From the NCBI GenBank assembly GCA_035255845.1, contig DATEZE010000111.1:1-5040 (forward strand): 5,040 bases of DNA, given 5' to 3'. The notes below the pieces were generated by a model. The model did no database searches. It saw only the letters and a program-made list of their open reading frames with translations, and was not told the DNA's origin. The position numbers and the translations under genes were made by a program. This document shows, piece by piece, positions 1 through 5,040 of the stretch (positions within the stretch are counted from its first letter, which is position 1; the number at the start of each line of letters is the position of its first letter). The stretch comes from JALORV01 sp035255845. GTDB lineage: Bacteria; Pseudomonadota; Gammaproteobacteria; Burkholderiales; Burkholderiaceae_F.

Positions 1-839
1 AGGCGGCTCTGGGCCTGCCGCGCCTTGGTCGCCTTCGCGCGGAAGCGGTCGACGAAGTGCTGCAGGTGGGCCGCCGTCCGCGCGTAGGTCTTGGCGGCGG
101 CGTCCTGCTGCTTCTGCTGTTCGAGCCAGGCCGTCTCGAAGGCGCTGTAGTCGCCGGAATAGCGGCGGATGCCGCCCTGGTCGACGTGCCAGATAGTCTC
201 GCAGACGCGGTCGAGAAATTCCCGGTCGTGCGAGATGACGAGCACGGTGGCGGGCTGGCGCCTCAGCCAGGCTTCGAGCCAGACGACCGAATCGAGGTCA
301 AGATGGTTCGTGGGCTCGTCGAGCAGCAATAGATCGGCAGGGCGCAGAAGCGCACGCGCCAGCGCGAGCCGGTTGCGCCATCCGCCCGAGAACGCCGCGA
401 CCGCGCGGTTGGCGTCGCTCGAGGCGAAGCCGAGGCCCCGCATCACCGTCTGCGCCGCCGCGAGAATCGCGCCTTCGTTCAGCTCGGCCAGCGTTGCGTG
501 CGCATGGGCCAGGCGCATTTCATCGTGGCTCGCTTCGGCCTGCACCAGTTCTTCGCGTGCGGCACCGAGCGGCGCGTGGCCCGCCAGCACGAAGTCGATC
601 GCGCGCTGGTCGGCCGTCTCAATGTCCTGAGCGACGTGAGCGATGCGCTCGGCCGGTGGGGACTCGAGGACTCCAGCCTCGGTTCCGAGTTCGCCCAACA
701 CCGCGGCGAACAAGCTCGACTTACCACAGCCGTTTGCACCGACGAGGCCGACGCGCTCGCCGGGCCGGGCTATCAGCGAGACGCCGCGGTACAGCGTGCG
801 GGCGCCACGTGCGAGCGCAACGTCGATCAGCCTCAGCAT
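1..839 (-). CDS. yheS: ABC-F family ATPase, YheS-like (3' end outside window)
   Basis: This is the N-terminal 279 residues of a soluble, tandem-ABC protein of the ABC-F class, whose members bind the ribosomal E site and act on translation rather than on transport. The first nucleotide-binding domain is complete: Walker A GANGCGKSS at 34-42, Q-loop Q71, signature FSGGW at 150-154, Walker B LLLLDEP with D174 and E175, and the switch histidine H204 in SHD. No transmembrane segment is seen. Residues 261-279 (HFVDRFRAKATKARQAQSR) match the start of the ABC-F inter-domain linker that reaches toward the peptidyl-tRNA site. The linker wording and the short N-terminus (MLRLIDVALARGARTLY) resemble E. 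coli YheS more than Uup or EttA. The second ATPase domain lies beyond base 1. The ATG at 839 puts Walker A at the usual distance, but no good Shine-Dalgarno precedes it. It follows prmB by 28 nt with no terminator, so co-transcription is likely. The family is secure; the cellular role of YheS-type proteins is less well defined. Confidence 0.92.
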   Translation of the reverse strand, partial: MLRLIDVALARGARTLYRGVSLIARPGERVGLVGANGCGKSSLFAAVLGELGTEAGVLESPPAERIAHVAQDIETADQRAIDFVLAGHAPLGAAREELVQAEASHDEMRLAHAHATLAELNEGAILAAAQTVMRGLGFASSDANRAVAAFSGGWRNRLALARALLRPADLLLLDEPTNHLDLDSVVWLEAWLRRQPATVLVISHDREFLDRVCETIWHVDQGGIRRYSGDYSAFETAWLEQQKQQDAAAKTYARTAAHLQHFVDRFRAKATKARQAQSR

Positions 840-867
840 CGTCAGGCGCCAGTCGGTGTCAGACCGG

Positions 868-1767
868 CTACGGCAGTTCCTCCTGCCGCGCCAAAAAGAT
901 CATGTCGTCGCCGGCGCTTGTCGTGAGCCACGTGAGCGGCAGGTCGCCGAACGTCTTCTCCGCCTCAACTCGACCGTCGCCGACCTCGACGATCAGCAGT
1001 CCGCCGCGCTTCAGGTGGCCGCGCGCCTGGCGGACCAAAGTCTTGATGAAGTTCATGCCGTCGGCGCCGCCGGCGAGTGCGACCTTGGGCTCGTGCGTGT
1101 ACTCAACCGGTAGCCGTGTCATGGCCCCGTCGGTCACGTAGGGCGGATTGCAGACGATCAGGTCGTATCGCTTGGTGCCGAGCGCGGAAAAGAGGTCGGA
1201 TTTAACCAGTGTCACGCGCTGCTCCAGTTGATAGTCGGCGACATTGCGGCGTGCGACCTGCAGTGCGTCGGCCGAAATGTCGACGGCGTCCACGCTCGCA
1301 TGCGGGAAGACATCCGCCGCCATGATGGCCAGGCAGCCCGATCCGGTGCACATGTCGAGCACCTCCGTGACCGCGTTACGCTCCTGGACCCAGGGCGCGA
1401 GGCCGTCATCGAGCAGCTCACCGATGAAGGAACGCGGGATGATCACGCGCTCATCGACGTAGAACCGGTAGCCGCGCAGCCAGGATTCATTCAGCAGATA
1501 GGCGGCGGGCAGGCGCTTCTTGACGCGCCGGTCGATAACCTGCAGCAGGTCGTTGATCTCCGCATGCGTCAGATACGCGTCGGCGAAGAACTCGAGCCGC
1601 TCGGTCGGCAGCTTCAGGCTGCGCATCACGATGAAGGCCGCTTCCTCGAACGCATCGGCCTGGCCGTGGCCGAAGGCAAGCTGCGCTTCGTTGAAGCGAG
1701 TCACCGCGTAGCGCAGAACGTCACGCAGCGTGCGCAAGTTGGCCTGGGCGTCGATCAATGTTGACAT
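868..1767 (-). CDS. prmB: 50S ribosomal protein L3 N5-glutamine methyltransferase PrmB
   Basis: This is a complete 299-residue class I SAM-dependent methyltransferase of the HemK/PrmB group; E. coli PrmB is about 310 residues. The family transfers a methyl group to the side-chain amide of a glutamine in ribosomal protein L3, which supports large-subunit assembly. Visible features are a helical N-terminal substrate domain (about 1-100), the segment IIPRSFIGELL (109-119), the SAM-binding motif I LDMCTGSGCLAI (137-148), the acidic SAM ribose contact region VDIS (162-165), the catalytic NPPY tetrapeptide (207-210), and HEPKVALAGGADGM (225-238). The last of these, with the PRSF segment, favours PrmB over PrmC, the release-factor methyltransferase. 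The ATG at 1767 gives the expected N-terminus MSTLIDAQANLRTL; a GGAA eight bases upstream is the only ribosome-binding-like sequence. The start lies inside dapE, overlapping its end by 13 nt, which suggests translational coupling. The frame stays open upstream to 2253, but that stretch is an out-of-frame reading of dapE. Confidence 0.96.
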   Translation of the reverse strand: MSTLIDAQANLRTLRDVLRYAVTRFNEAQLAFGHGQADAFEEAAFIVMRSLKLPTERLEFFADAYLTHAEINDLLQVIDRRVKKRLPAAYLLNESWLRGYRFYVDERVIIPRSFIGELLDDGLAPWVQERNAVTEVLDMCTGSGCLAIMAADVFPHASVDAVDISADALQVARRNVADYQLEQRVTLVKSDLFSALGTKRYDLIVCNPPYVTDGAMTRLPVEYTHEPKVALAGGADGMNFIKTLVRQARGHLKRGGLLIVEVGDGRVEAEKTFGDLPLTWLTTSAGDDMIFLARQEELP

Positions 1768-2906
1768 TGGCGTTGTTCCGGGACGAGCAGGCGCTCGAGC
1801 GTGCCGCGGTAGATGTCCTTCAGCGGCTCGAGGTCGGCGACCGCGATGCGTTCGTCGATCTTGTGAATCGTGGCGTTGACGGGACCAAATTCGATGACCT
1901 GGGGGCACCAGGTCGAGATGAAGCGACCATCGGACGTGCCTCCGGTGGTCGAAAGCTCGGGCCGGATGCCTGACACCTGCGCAATCGCGTCGCCGATCGC
2001 CTGCGACAGCGTCCCGCGCGGCGTCAGGAACGGCGAGGCGCCCAGCGTCCATGCCAGCGTGTACTCGACGCCGTGGCGCGCGAGCGCCGACTCGACGCGC
2101 TGCTGCAGCGATAATGCGGTCGAGACTGGCGCGAAGCGGAAATTGAAGTCGACTGTACAGGTGCCAGGGATCACGTTGCCTGCGCCGGTGCCCGCGTGGA
2201 TGTTCGACACCTGGAAAGTGGTCGGCGGGAAGAATTCGTCGCCCCGGTCCCATTCGGTCCCCGCCAGTTCGGCGAGCGCCGGGGCAACATGGTGTACGGG
2301 ATTGCGCGCGAGCTGCGGGTAGGCCACATGGCCCTGCAGGCCCTGCACGATCAGGCGGCCGGTGAGCGAACCGCGCCGCCCATTTTTGATCGTGTCGCCG
2401 AGCCGACCCGCGGATGTGGGCTCGCCGACGATGCAGTAGTCGAGGGTTTCGCCGCGCGCGCGCAACGCCTCGACCACGCGCGTCGTGCCATCGATCGCCG
2501 GGCCTTCCTCATCGGATGTCAGCAGCAGCGCGATCGAGCCGGCATGTTGCGGGTGGTCGCGAATGAACTCCTCGGCGGCGACGACGAAGGCGGCGATCGA
2601 GCTCTTCATGTCCGAAGTACCGCGGCCGTACAGGTGGCCATCGCGCGGCGTCGGGACGAACGGATCCGAACTCCACTGCTCGAGCGGGCCGGTCGGCACG
2701 ACGTCGGTGTGTCCCGCAAACACGAATACCGGCGCTGCCCGGCCGCGCCGCAGCCAGGTGTTGGTGACGCCGTTGCCGGCGATCGTCTCGGCAACAAAGC
2801 CCGATGCATGAAGCCGCTGCGCGAGCAGCGCCTGACAGCCGCCATCGTCCGGAGTGACGGAACGGCGGGCGATCAACTGGTGGACGAGATGCTCGGTGGG
2901 GCTCAT
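1755..2906 (-). CDS. dapE: Succinyl-diaminopimelate desuccinylase DapE
   Basis: This complete 383-residue cytoplasmic M20-family dizinc hydrolase cleaves N-succinyl-LL-2,6-diaminopimelate to LL-diaminopimelate and succinate, in the succinylase route to meso-DAP and lysine. All expected active-site residues are present: H66 and D68 in HTDVVPTG, bridging D99 in GRGTSDMK, general base E133 and zinc ligand E134 in SDEEGPA, E162 in GEPTS, and H348 in NATIHKIDE. They sit one position below the H. influenzae enzyme numbering as I recall it (H67, D100, E134/E135, E163, H349). H193 in QGHVAYP lies in the dimerisation (lid) domain and corresponds to the oxyanion-hole histidine. The ATG at 2906 gives MSPTEHLVHQLIARRSVTP, the usual DapE beginning. 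No Shine-Dalgarno is visible; instead the start abuts a perfect inverted repeat (2906-2925). A TACAAT box lies about 43 nt upstream. The 3' end overlaps prmB by 13 nt. Length and motifs are normal, so the enzyme should be active. Confidence 0.98.
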   Translation of the reverse strand: MSPTEHLVHQLIARRSVTPDDGGCQALLAQRLHASGFVAETIAGNGVTNTWLRRGRAAPVFVFAGHTDVVPTGPLEQWSSDPFVPTPRDGHLYGRGTSDMKSSIAAFVVAAEEFIRDHPQHAGSIALLLTSDEEGPAIDGTTRVVEALRARGETLDYCIVGEPTSAGRLGDTIKNGRRGSLTGRLIVQGLQGHVAYPQLARNPVHHVAPALAELAGTEWDRGDEFFPPTTFQVSNIHAGTGAGNVIPGTCTVDFNFRFAPVSTALSLQQRVESALARHGVEYTLAWTLGASPFLTPRGTLSQAIGDAIAQVSGIRPELSTTGGTSDGRFISTWCPQVIEFGPVNATIHKIDERIAVADLEPLKDIYRGTLERLLVPEQRQCQH

Positions 2907-2925
2907 GCATGCGCCGTCGCATGCA
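2906..2925 (-). repeat. Perfect 8-bp inverted repeat covering the dapE start region
   Basis: On the + strand TGCATGCG (2906-2913) and CGCATGCA (2918-2925) are exact reverse complements separated by four bases (2914-2917). In the dapE transcript this would form an 8-bp stem with an ACGG loop whose 3' base is the A of the dapE AUG. It occupies the place where a ribosome-binding site would normally be, and no Shine-Dalgarno is visible there. It could be a translational control hairpin or a protein-binding palindrome just downstream of the putative transcription start. The symmetry is seen directly; function is inference. Confidence 0.5.
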
Positions 2926-2948
2926 GGACCGGCGTGCGAGGCGCGCCG

Positions 2949-2954
2949 ATTGTA
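2949..2954 (-). promoter_or_regulatory. Candidate -10 box (TACAAT) for dapE
   Basis: The minus strand reads CCGTTACAATCGG here. TACAAT matches the sigma70 -10 consensus TATAAT at five of six positions. A start about seven bases downstream would give a dapE leader of about 36 nt. No recognisable -35 hexamer lies 16-18 bp upstream: that space holds the GC-rich inverted repeat at 2961-2981. It may be an activator-dependent or weak promoter, or a chance match. It would let dapE-prmB be expressed separately from pilU. Confidence 0.4.
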
Positions 2955-2960
2955 ACGGCA

Positions 2961-2981
2961 GCCCGCGCGACCTCGGCGGGC
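2961..2981 (-). repeat. GC-rich inverted repeat just after the pilU stop
   Basis: GCCCGC (2961-2966) and GCGGGC (2976-2981) are exact reverse complements with a 9-nt loop, beginning one base after the pilU stop codon. No run of T follows on the transcribed strand (it continues TGCCGTTACA), so it is not a normal intrinsic terminator. It could stabilise the 3' end of pilU mRNA, act with Rho, or be an operator over the -35 region of the candidate dapE promoter. A 6-bp GC stem is not rare in DNA of this composition. Confidence 0.3.
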
Positions 2982-2982
2982 G

Positions 2983-4134
2983 CTAGATGTTCAGCGTGAA
3001 TTCGGAGAAGGACGCGTCGGACCCCTCTTCCTTGCGTTCCTTGTGCAGTTGTGTGCGTGCCTTGCCGGCATTGTTAATGAACCAGAGCAGGTTGTTCTGC
3101 GAGTCGGCCGCAGCCAGCGCATCCTCGCGCGTGATCTGGTCGCCCTGGATCAGCGTGTACAGGCTCTGTTCGAAGGATATGCTTTCCGGCGCAAGGCTTT
3201 GCTCCATCGCCTCCTTGATCGCCGGCACGTCGCCGCGCTCGATAAGGTCGGCGATGTGCCGCGTGTTCATCAGGACCTCGACCGAAGGCACACGGCCGCC
3301 GCGCTTGCTGCGTACGAGCCGCTGCGAAACGATGGCCTTTATCGCCACCGACAGGTCCTGGAACAATGCCTGGCGCGTCTCCGGCGGATAGAAACTGATC
3401 ACGCGGTTCAGGGCGTGCGAGCTGTTGGTCGCATGCAGCGTGGCCACGACCAAGTGTCCGGACATCGCGTAGGCCAGCGCCGCGCTCATCGTGTCGCGAT
3501 CGCGGATCTCGCCGATGAAGATCACGTCGGGCGCCTGGCGCATCGCGCTGCGCAGAGCCGCTTGCAGCGTGCGCGCGTCGGAGCCGATTTCACGCTGGTT
3601 GATGATCGACTTCTTGTTGCGGAACAGGAACTCGATCGGATCCTCGAAGGTGAGCACGTGGCCGGTAGCGAGCTCGTTGCGGTGGTCGAGCATCGAAGCG
3701 ATTGTCGTCGACTTGCCCGATCCGGCGGAGCCGACGACGAGGATCATCCCGCGCCGCTCTATCACGAGATCCTTCAGAACTTCGGGCAGGTGCAGCGCAT
3801 CGAGCTTCGGGATGTCGTGCGGGATGAAGCGGACCACCGCCGAGATCGAACCGCGCTGCAGGAACGCCGAGAGGCGGAAGCTGCCGATGCCCTGCACCGG
3901 CAGGCCGATGTTGAGCTCGCGCGAGTCCTCGAGTTCGCGGAAATGCGCATCGCTGAGCCGCTCGGCGAGCAGCGAAACGATCGACTGCGGCGCCAGGCGC
4001 TCCTGGTTGATCGGTACGCAGACCCCGTTGATCTTGATCGTGATCGGCGAGCCCACCGATAGGAACAGGTCCGATGCCGATTTCTCGGCCATCAGGCCGA
4101 ACAGGCGCTCGAGCGACATGGGCGTGGACGACAT
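2983..4134 (-). CDS. pilU: PilT/PilU-family type IV pilus retraction ATPase, PilU-like
   Basis: This complete 383-residue hexameric AAA-type secretion ATPase (GspE/PilT superfamily) sits at the cytoplasmic base of type IVa pili and drives or assists retraction for twitching. The N-terminal PAS-like domain is seen at about 1-100, including SASDLFLSVGSP (19-30). The ATPase core follows: Walker A GSAGSGKST (135-143), Asp box TFEDPIEF (162-169), QREIG (180-184), Walker B region PDVIFIGEIRD (202-212), and His box SGHLVVATLHA (225-235) with H227 and H234. The C-terminal stretch (ADLIERGDVPAIKEAM, 295-310, then ITREDALAAADSQNNL, 334-349) and the length (P. aeruginosa PilU is about 382) favour PilU over PilT. 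The tail ends in a charged segment and SFSEFTLNI. ATG 4134 is preferred over ATG 4119 (residue 6) because a weak GAG lies nine bases before it; neither has a strong ribosome-binding site. The frame is open further upstream, but that part is a shadow of dapD. No other pilus gene is in the window; partner genes must lie elsewhere. Confidence 0.9.
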   Translation of the reverse strand: MSSTPMSLERLFGLMAEKSASDLFLSVGSPITIKINGVCVPINQERLAPQSIVSLLAERLSDAHFRELEDSRELNIGLPVQGIGSFRLSAFLQRGSISAVVRFIPHDIPKLDALHLPEVLKDLVIERRGMILVVGSAGSGKSTTIASMLDHRNELATGHVLTFEDPIEFLFRNKKSIINQREIGSDARTLQAALRSAMRQAPDVIFIGEIRDRDTMSAALAYAMSGHLVVATLHATNSSHALNRVISFYPPETRQALFQDLSVAIKAIVSQRLVRSKRGGRVPSVEVLMNTRHIADLIERGDVPAIKEAMEQSLAPESISFEQSLYTLIQGDQITREDALAAADSQNNLLWFINNAGKARTQLHKERKEEGSDASFSEFTLNI

Positions 4135-4164
4135 GGGGGCGATCTCGCGCTGCAGAGGGTTACA

Positions 4165-4194
4165 AGCATACGGCGCGCGGCCGGTAGTTGCGAA
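4165..4194 (-). promoter_or_regulatory. Weak sigma70-like promoter candidate for pilU
   Basis: On the minus strand TTCGCA (4194-4189) and TATGCT (4170-4165) each match the -35 and -10 consensus at four of six positions, with an 18-bp spacer. Transcription would start about 24 nt before the pilU ATG. Its position after the terminator-like hairpin supports it, but matches this weak occur by chance. Confidence 0.3.
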
Positions 4195-4210
4195 TCCGTC
4201 CGATCGGATG

Positions 4211-4237
4211 AAAAGAGGCCAGAAGGTGGCATCTGGC
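4211..4237 (-). terminator. Possible intrinsic terminator downstream of dapD
   Basis: On the minus strand GCCAGA (4237-4232) pairs exactly with TCTGGC (4223-4218) around an 8-nt loop. After one C it is followed by TCTTTT (4216-4211). It lies about 120 nt after the dapD stop and upstream of the candidate pilU promoter. The stem is only 6 bp and the T-run is short and interrupted, so termination may be partial or absent. A further small stem, CGCCG/CGGCG, lies immediately upstream. Confidence 0.4.
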
Positions 4238-4355
4238 GCCGCTGCGGCGTTCAAGCACGCCGTTACAGCCGCCAACTCACCCAGGCCTGAACCGCGCCTG
4301 CCCACGGATGCACGTGGTCGCAGAGTGACGGGAAAGCCACCGGCGCCGGCGAACC

Positions 4356-5040
4356 TCAGGTGCGCAGCAACTCGTTGATACTCGTCTTCGCCCGCGTCTT
4401 CGCGTCGACCTGCTTGACGATGACCGCGCAGTACAGATTGCAGTCGCGCGAAGGCAGCGAGCCGGCCACGACGACCGAGCCGGCCGGGACGCGACCATAG
4501 CTGATCTCGCCCGTCTCGCGATTGAAGATCTTGGTGCTCTGCCCGATGAACACACCCATGCCGAGCACGGCGTTCTCCTCGACGATTACGCCTTCGACCA
4601 CCTCGGAGCGCGCGCCGATGAAGCAGTTGTCCTCGATGATCGTCGGGTTCGCCTGCAGTGGCTCGAGCACGCCACCGATGCCGACCCCGCCGGATAGGTG
4701 CACGTTTCTGCCGATCTGGGCGCAGGAGCCGACCGTCGCCCAGGTGTCCACCATCGTGCCCTCGTCGACATAGGCGCCGATGTTCACGTAGGACGGCATC
4801 AACACGACGTTCTTTGCAATGAAGCTGCCCCGGCGCGCCACCGCGGGTGGCACGACGCGTACGCCGGTGTCGCGCATGTGGGCGGCATCGAGATGCGAGA
4901 ACTTGAGATCGACCTTGTCGTAGAACGCGAGGTCGCCGGCACGGATTGAGCGGTTGTCGCTCAGACGAAACGACAACAGCACCGCCATTTTCAGCCACTG
5001 GTGAGTGATCCACTGACCGTCGATCTTCTGGGCGACGCGC
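4356..5040 (-). CDS. dapD: Tetrahydrodipicolinate N-succinyltransferase DapD (5' end outside window)
   Basis: The C-terminal 227 residues and stop codon of DapD are present. This cytoplasmic trimeric enzyme uses succinyl-CoA to succinylate tetrahydrodipicolinate, committing it to the succinylase branch of diaminopimelate/lysine synthesis. The frame enters the window as RVAQKIDGQWITHQWLK, which aligns with about residue 44 of the 274-residue E. coli protein, so about 43 residues are missing. The middle part (visible residues about 60-190) is a left-handed beta-helix of hexapeptide repeats, with the near-invariant blocks MPSYVNIGAYVDEG (81-94), GSCAQIG (104-110), GGVLEPLQANPTIIEDN (122-138) and YGRVPAGSVV (181-190). 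The C-terminal helix ends INELLRT. The methionine at 4988 is internal: E. coli has lysine there within conserved sequence. The product of the pathway reaches DapE after DapC-type transamination; DapE is encoded 1.45 kb downstream. A terminator-like hairpin follows the gene. Confidence 0.98.
   Translation of the reverse strand, partial: RVAQKIDGQWITHQWLKMAVLLSFRLSDNRSIRAGDLAFYDKVDLKFSHLDAAHMRDTGVRVVPPAVARRGSFIAKNVVLMPSYVNIGAYVDEGTMVDTWATVGSCAQIGRNVHLSGGVGIGGVLEPLQANPTIIEDNCFIGARSEVVEGVIVEENAVLGMGVFIGQSTKIFNRETGEISYGRVPAGSVVVAGSLPSRDCNLYCAVIVKQVDAKTRAKTSINELLRT

Larger units (their letters stand above)
4135..4355. other. dapD-pilU intergenic region, 221 bp
   Basis: This is the longest non-coding stretch in the window. 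No conserved protein or RNA gene is recognised in it. Reading toward pilU it holds a 10-bp GC palindrome (4340-4349) soon after the dapD stop, a hairpin followed by TCTTTT (4211-4237), and a weak promoter-like pair (4165-4170 and 4189-4194). This arrangement fits the end of one transcription unit and the start of another. Confidence 0.6.

Noticed and set aside
1228..1764. 178-codon plus-strand open frame opposite prmB
   Set aside because: It is antisense to the full PrmB domain with no recognisable motif.
1768..2253. In-frame open extension of prmB upstream to 2253
   Set aside because: It is an out-of-frame reading of dapE rich in Arg, Ala and Pro, and the PrmB family N-terminus is found at 1767.
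2509..2922. Alternative minus-strand start at 2922 or 2910 in another frame beside the dapE ATG
   Set aside because: The product is a Pro/Arg-rich shadow of dapE. A very short leader peptide cannot be excluded, but nothing supports it.
2196..2999. 267-codon plus-strand open frame opposite dapE and the pilU-dapE gap
   Set aside because: It is antisense to a well-supported dapE, has no domain or plausible start signal, and its composition is typical of shadow frames in GC-rich DNA.
3043..4062. 339-codon plus-strand open frame opposite pilU
   Set aside because: Its composition is a mirror of pilU codons (many Arg, Ala, Asp, His, Leu), it shows no motif, and the opposite strand encodes a clear family member.
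4340..4349. 10-bp palindrome CCGGCGCCGG after the dapD stop
   Set aside because: A purely GC palindrome without a loop or T-run is likely by chance in this composition, so it is not called a terminator or operator.
4356..4988. dapD starting at the ATG at 4988 (a 210-residue protein)
   Set aside because: The same frame continues to the window edge with conserved DapD residues (RVAQKIDGQWITHQWLK), so this methionine is internal.
4135..5013. In-frame open extension of pilU upstream to 5013, adding 293 codons
   Set aside because: It reads dapD in a different frame, has no recognisable domain, and the PilU-like N-terminus begins properly at 4134. It is a high-GC shadow.

Overview
The window looks like a chromosomal core region of a GC-rich betaproteobacterium (roughly 60-65 % G+C by eye). 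The evidence is the codon use, the close match of the proteins to proteobacterial families, and the gene order dapD - PilT/PilU-type ATPase - dapE - prmB - ABC-F ATPase, which I recall from Burkholderiales and their relatives. The genus cannot be named from this sequence. All five genes lie on the minus strand, so transcription runs from high to low coordinates. There are no RNA genes, insertion sequences, CRISPR arrays or prophage genes.

Layout in the direction of transcription: (1) 5040-4356, dapD (tetrahydrodipicolinate N-succinyltransferase), missing about 43 N-terminal residues beyond the window edge. (2) 4355-4135, a 221-bp intergenic stretch with a terminator-like hairpin (4211-4237) and a weak sigma70-like promoter (4165-4194). 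(3) 4134-2983, a PilU-family type IV pilus retraction ATPase. (4) 2982-2907, a 76-bp gap with a GC-rich hairpin just after the pilU stop, a TACAAT -10-like box, and a perfect 8-bp inverted repeat ending on the first base of the dapE start codon. (5) 2906-1755, dapE (succinyl-diaminopimelate desuccinylase). (6) 1767-868, prmB (ribosomal protein L3 glutamine methyltransferase), overlapping dapE by 13 nt. (7) 839-1, the N-terminal half of a YheS-like ABC-F ATPase, which leaves the window.

DapD and DapE catalyse the acylation and deacylation steps of the succinylase branch of diaminopimelate/lysine synthesis, which feeds peptidoglycan and protein. The aminotransferase DapC, which acts between them, is not in the window. 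PrmB and the ABC-F protein both act on the ribosome. The pilus ATPase is the functional outsider between the two dap genes.

I found no previously undescribed system. The observations most worth checking are the hairpin covering the dapE translation start, the compact regulatory layout of the pilU-dapE gap, and the placement of a pilus motor gene inside a lysine-synthesis cluster.
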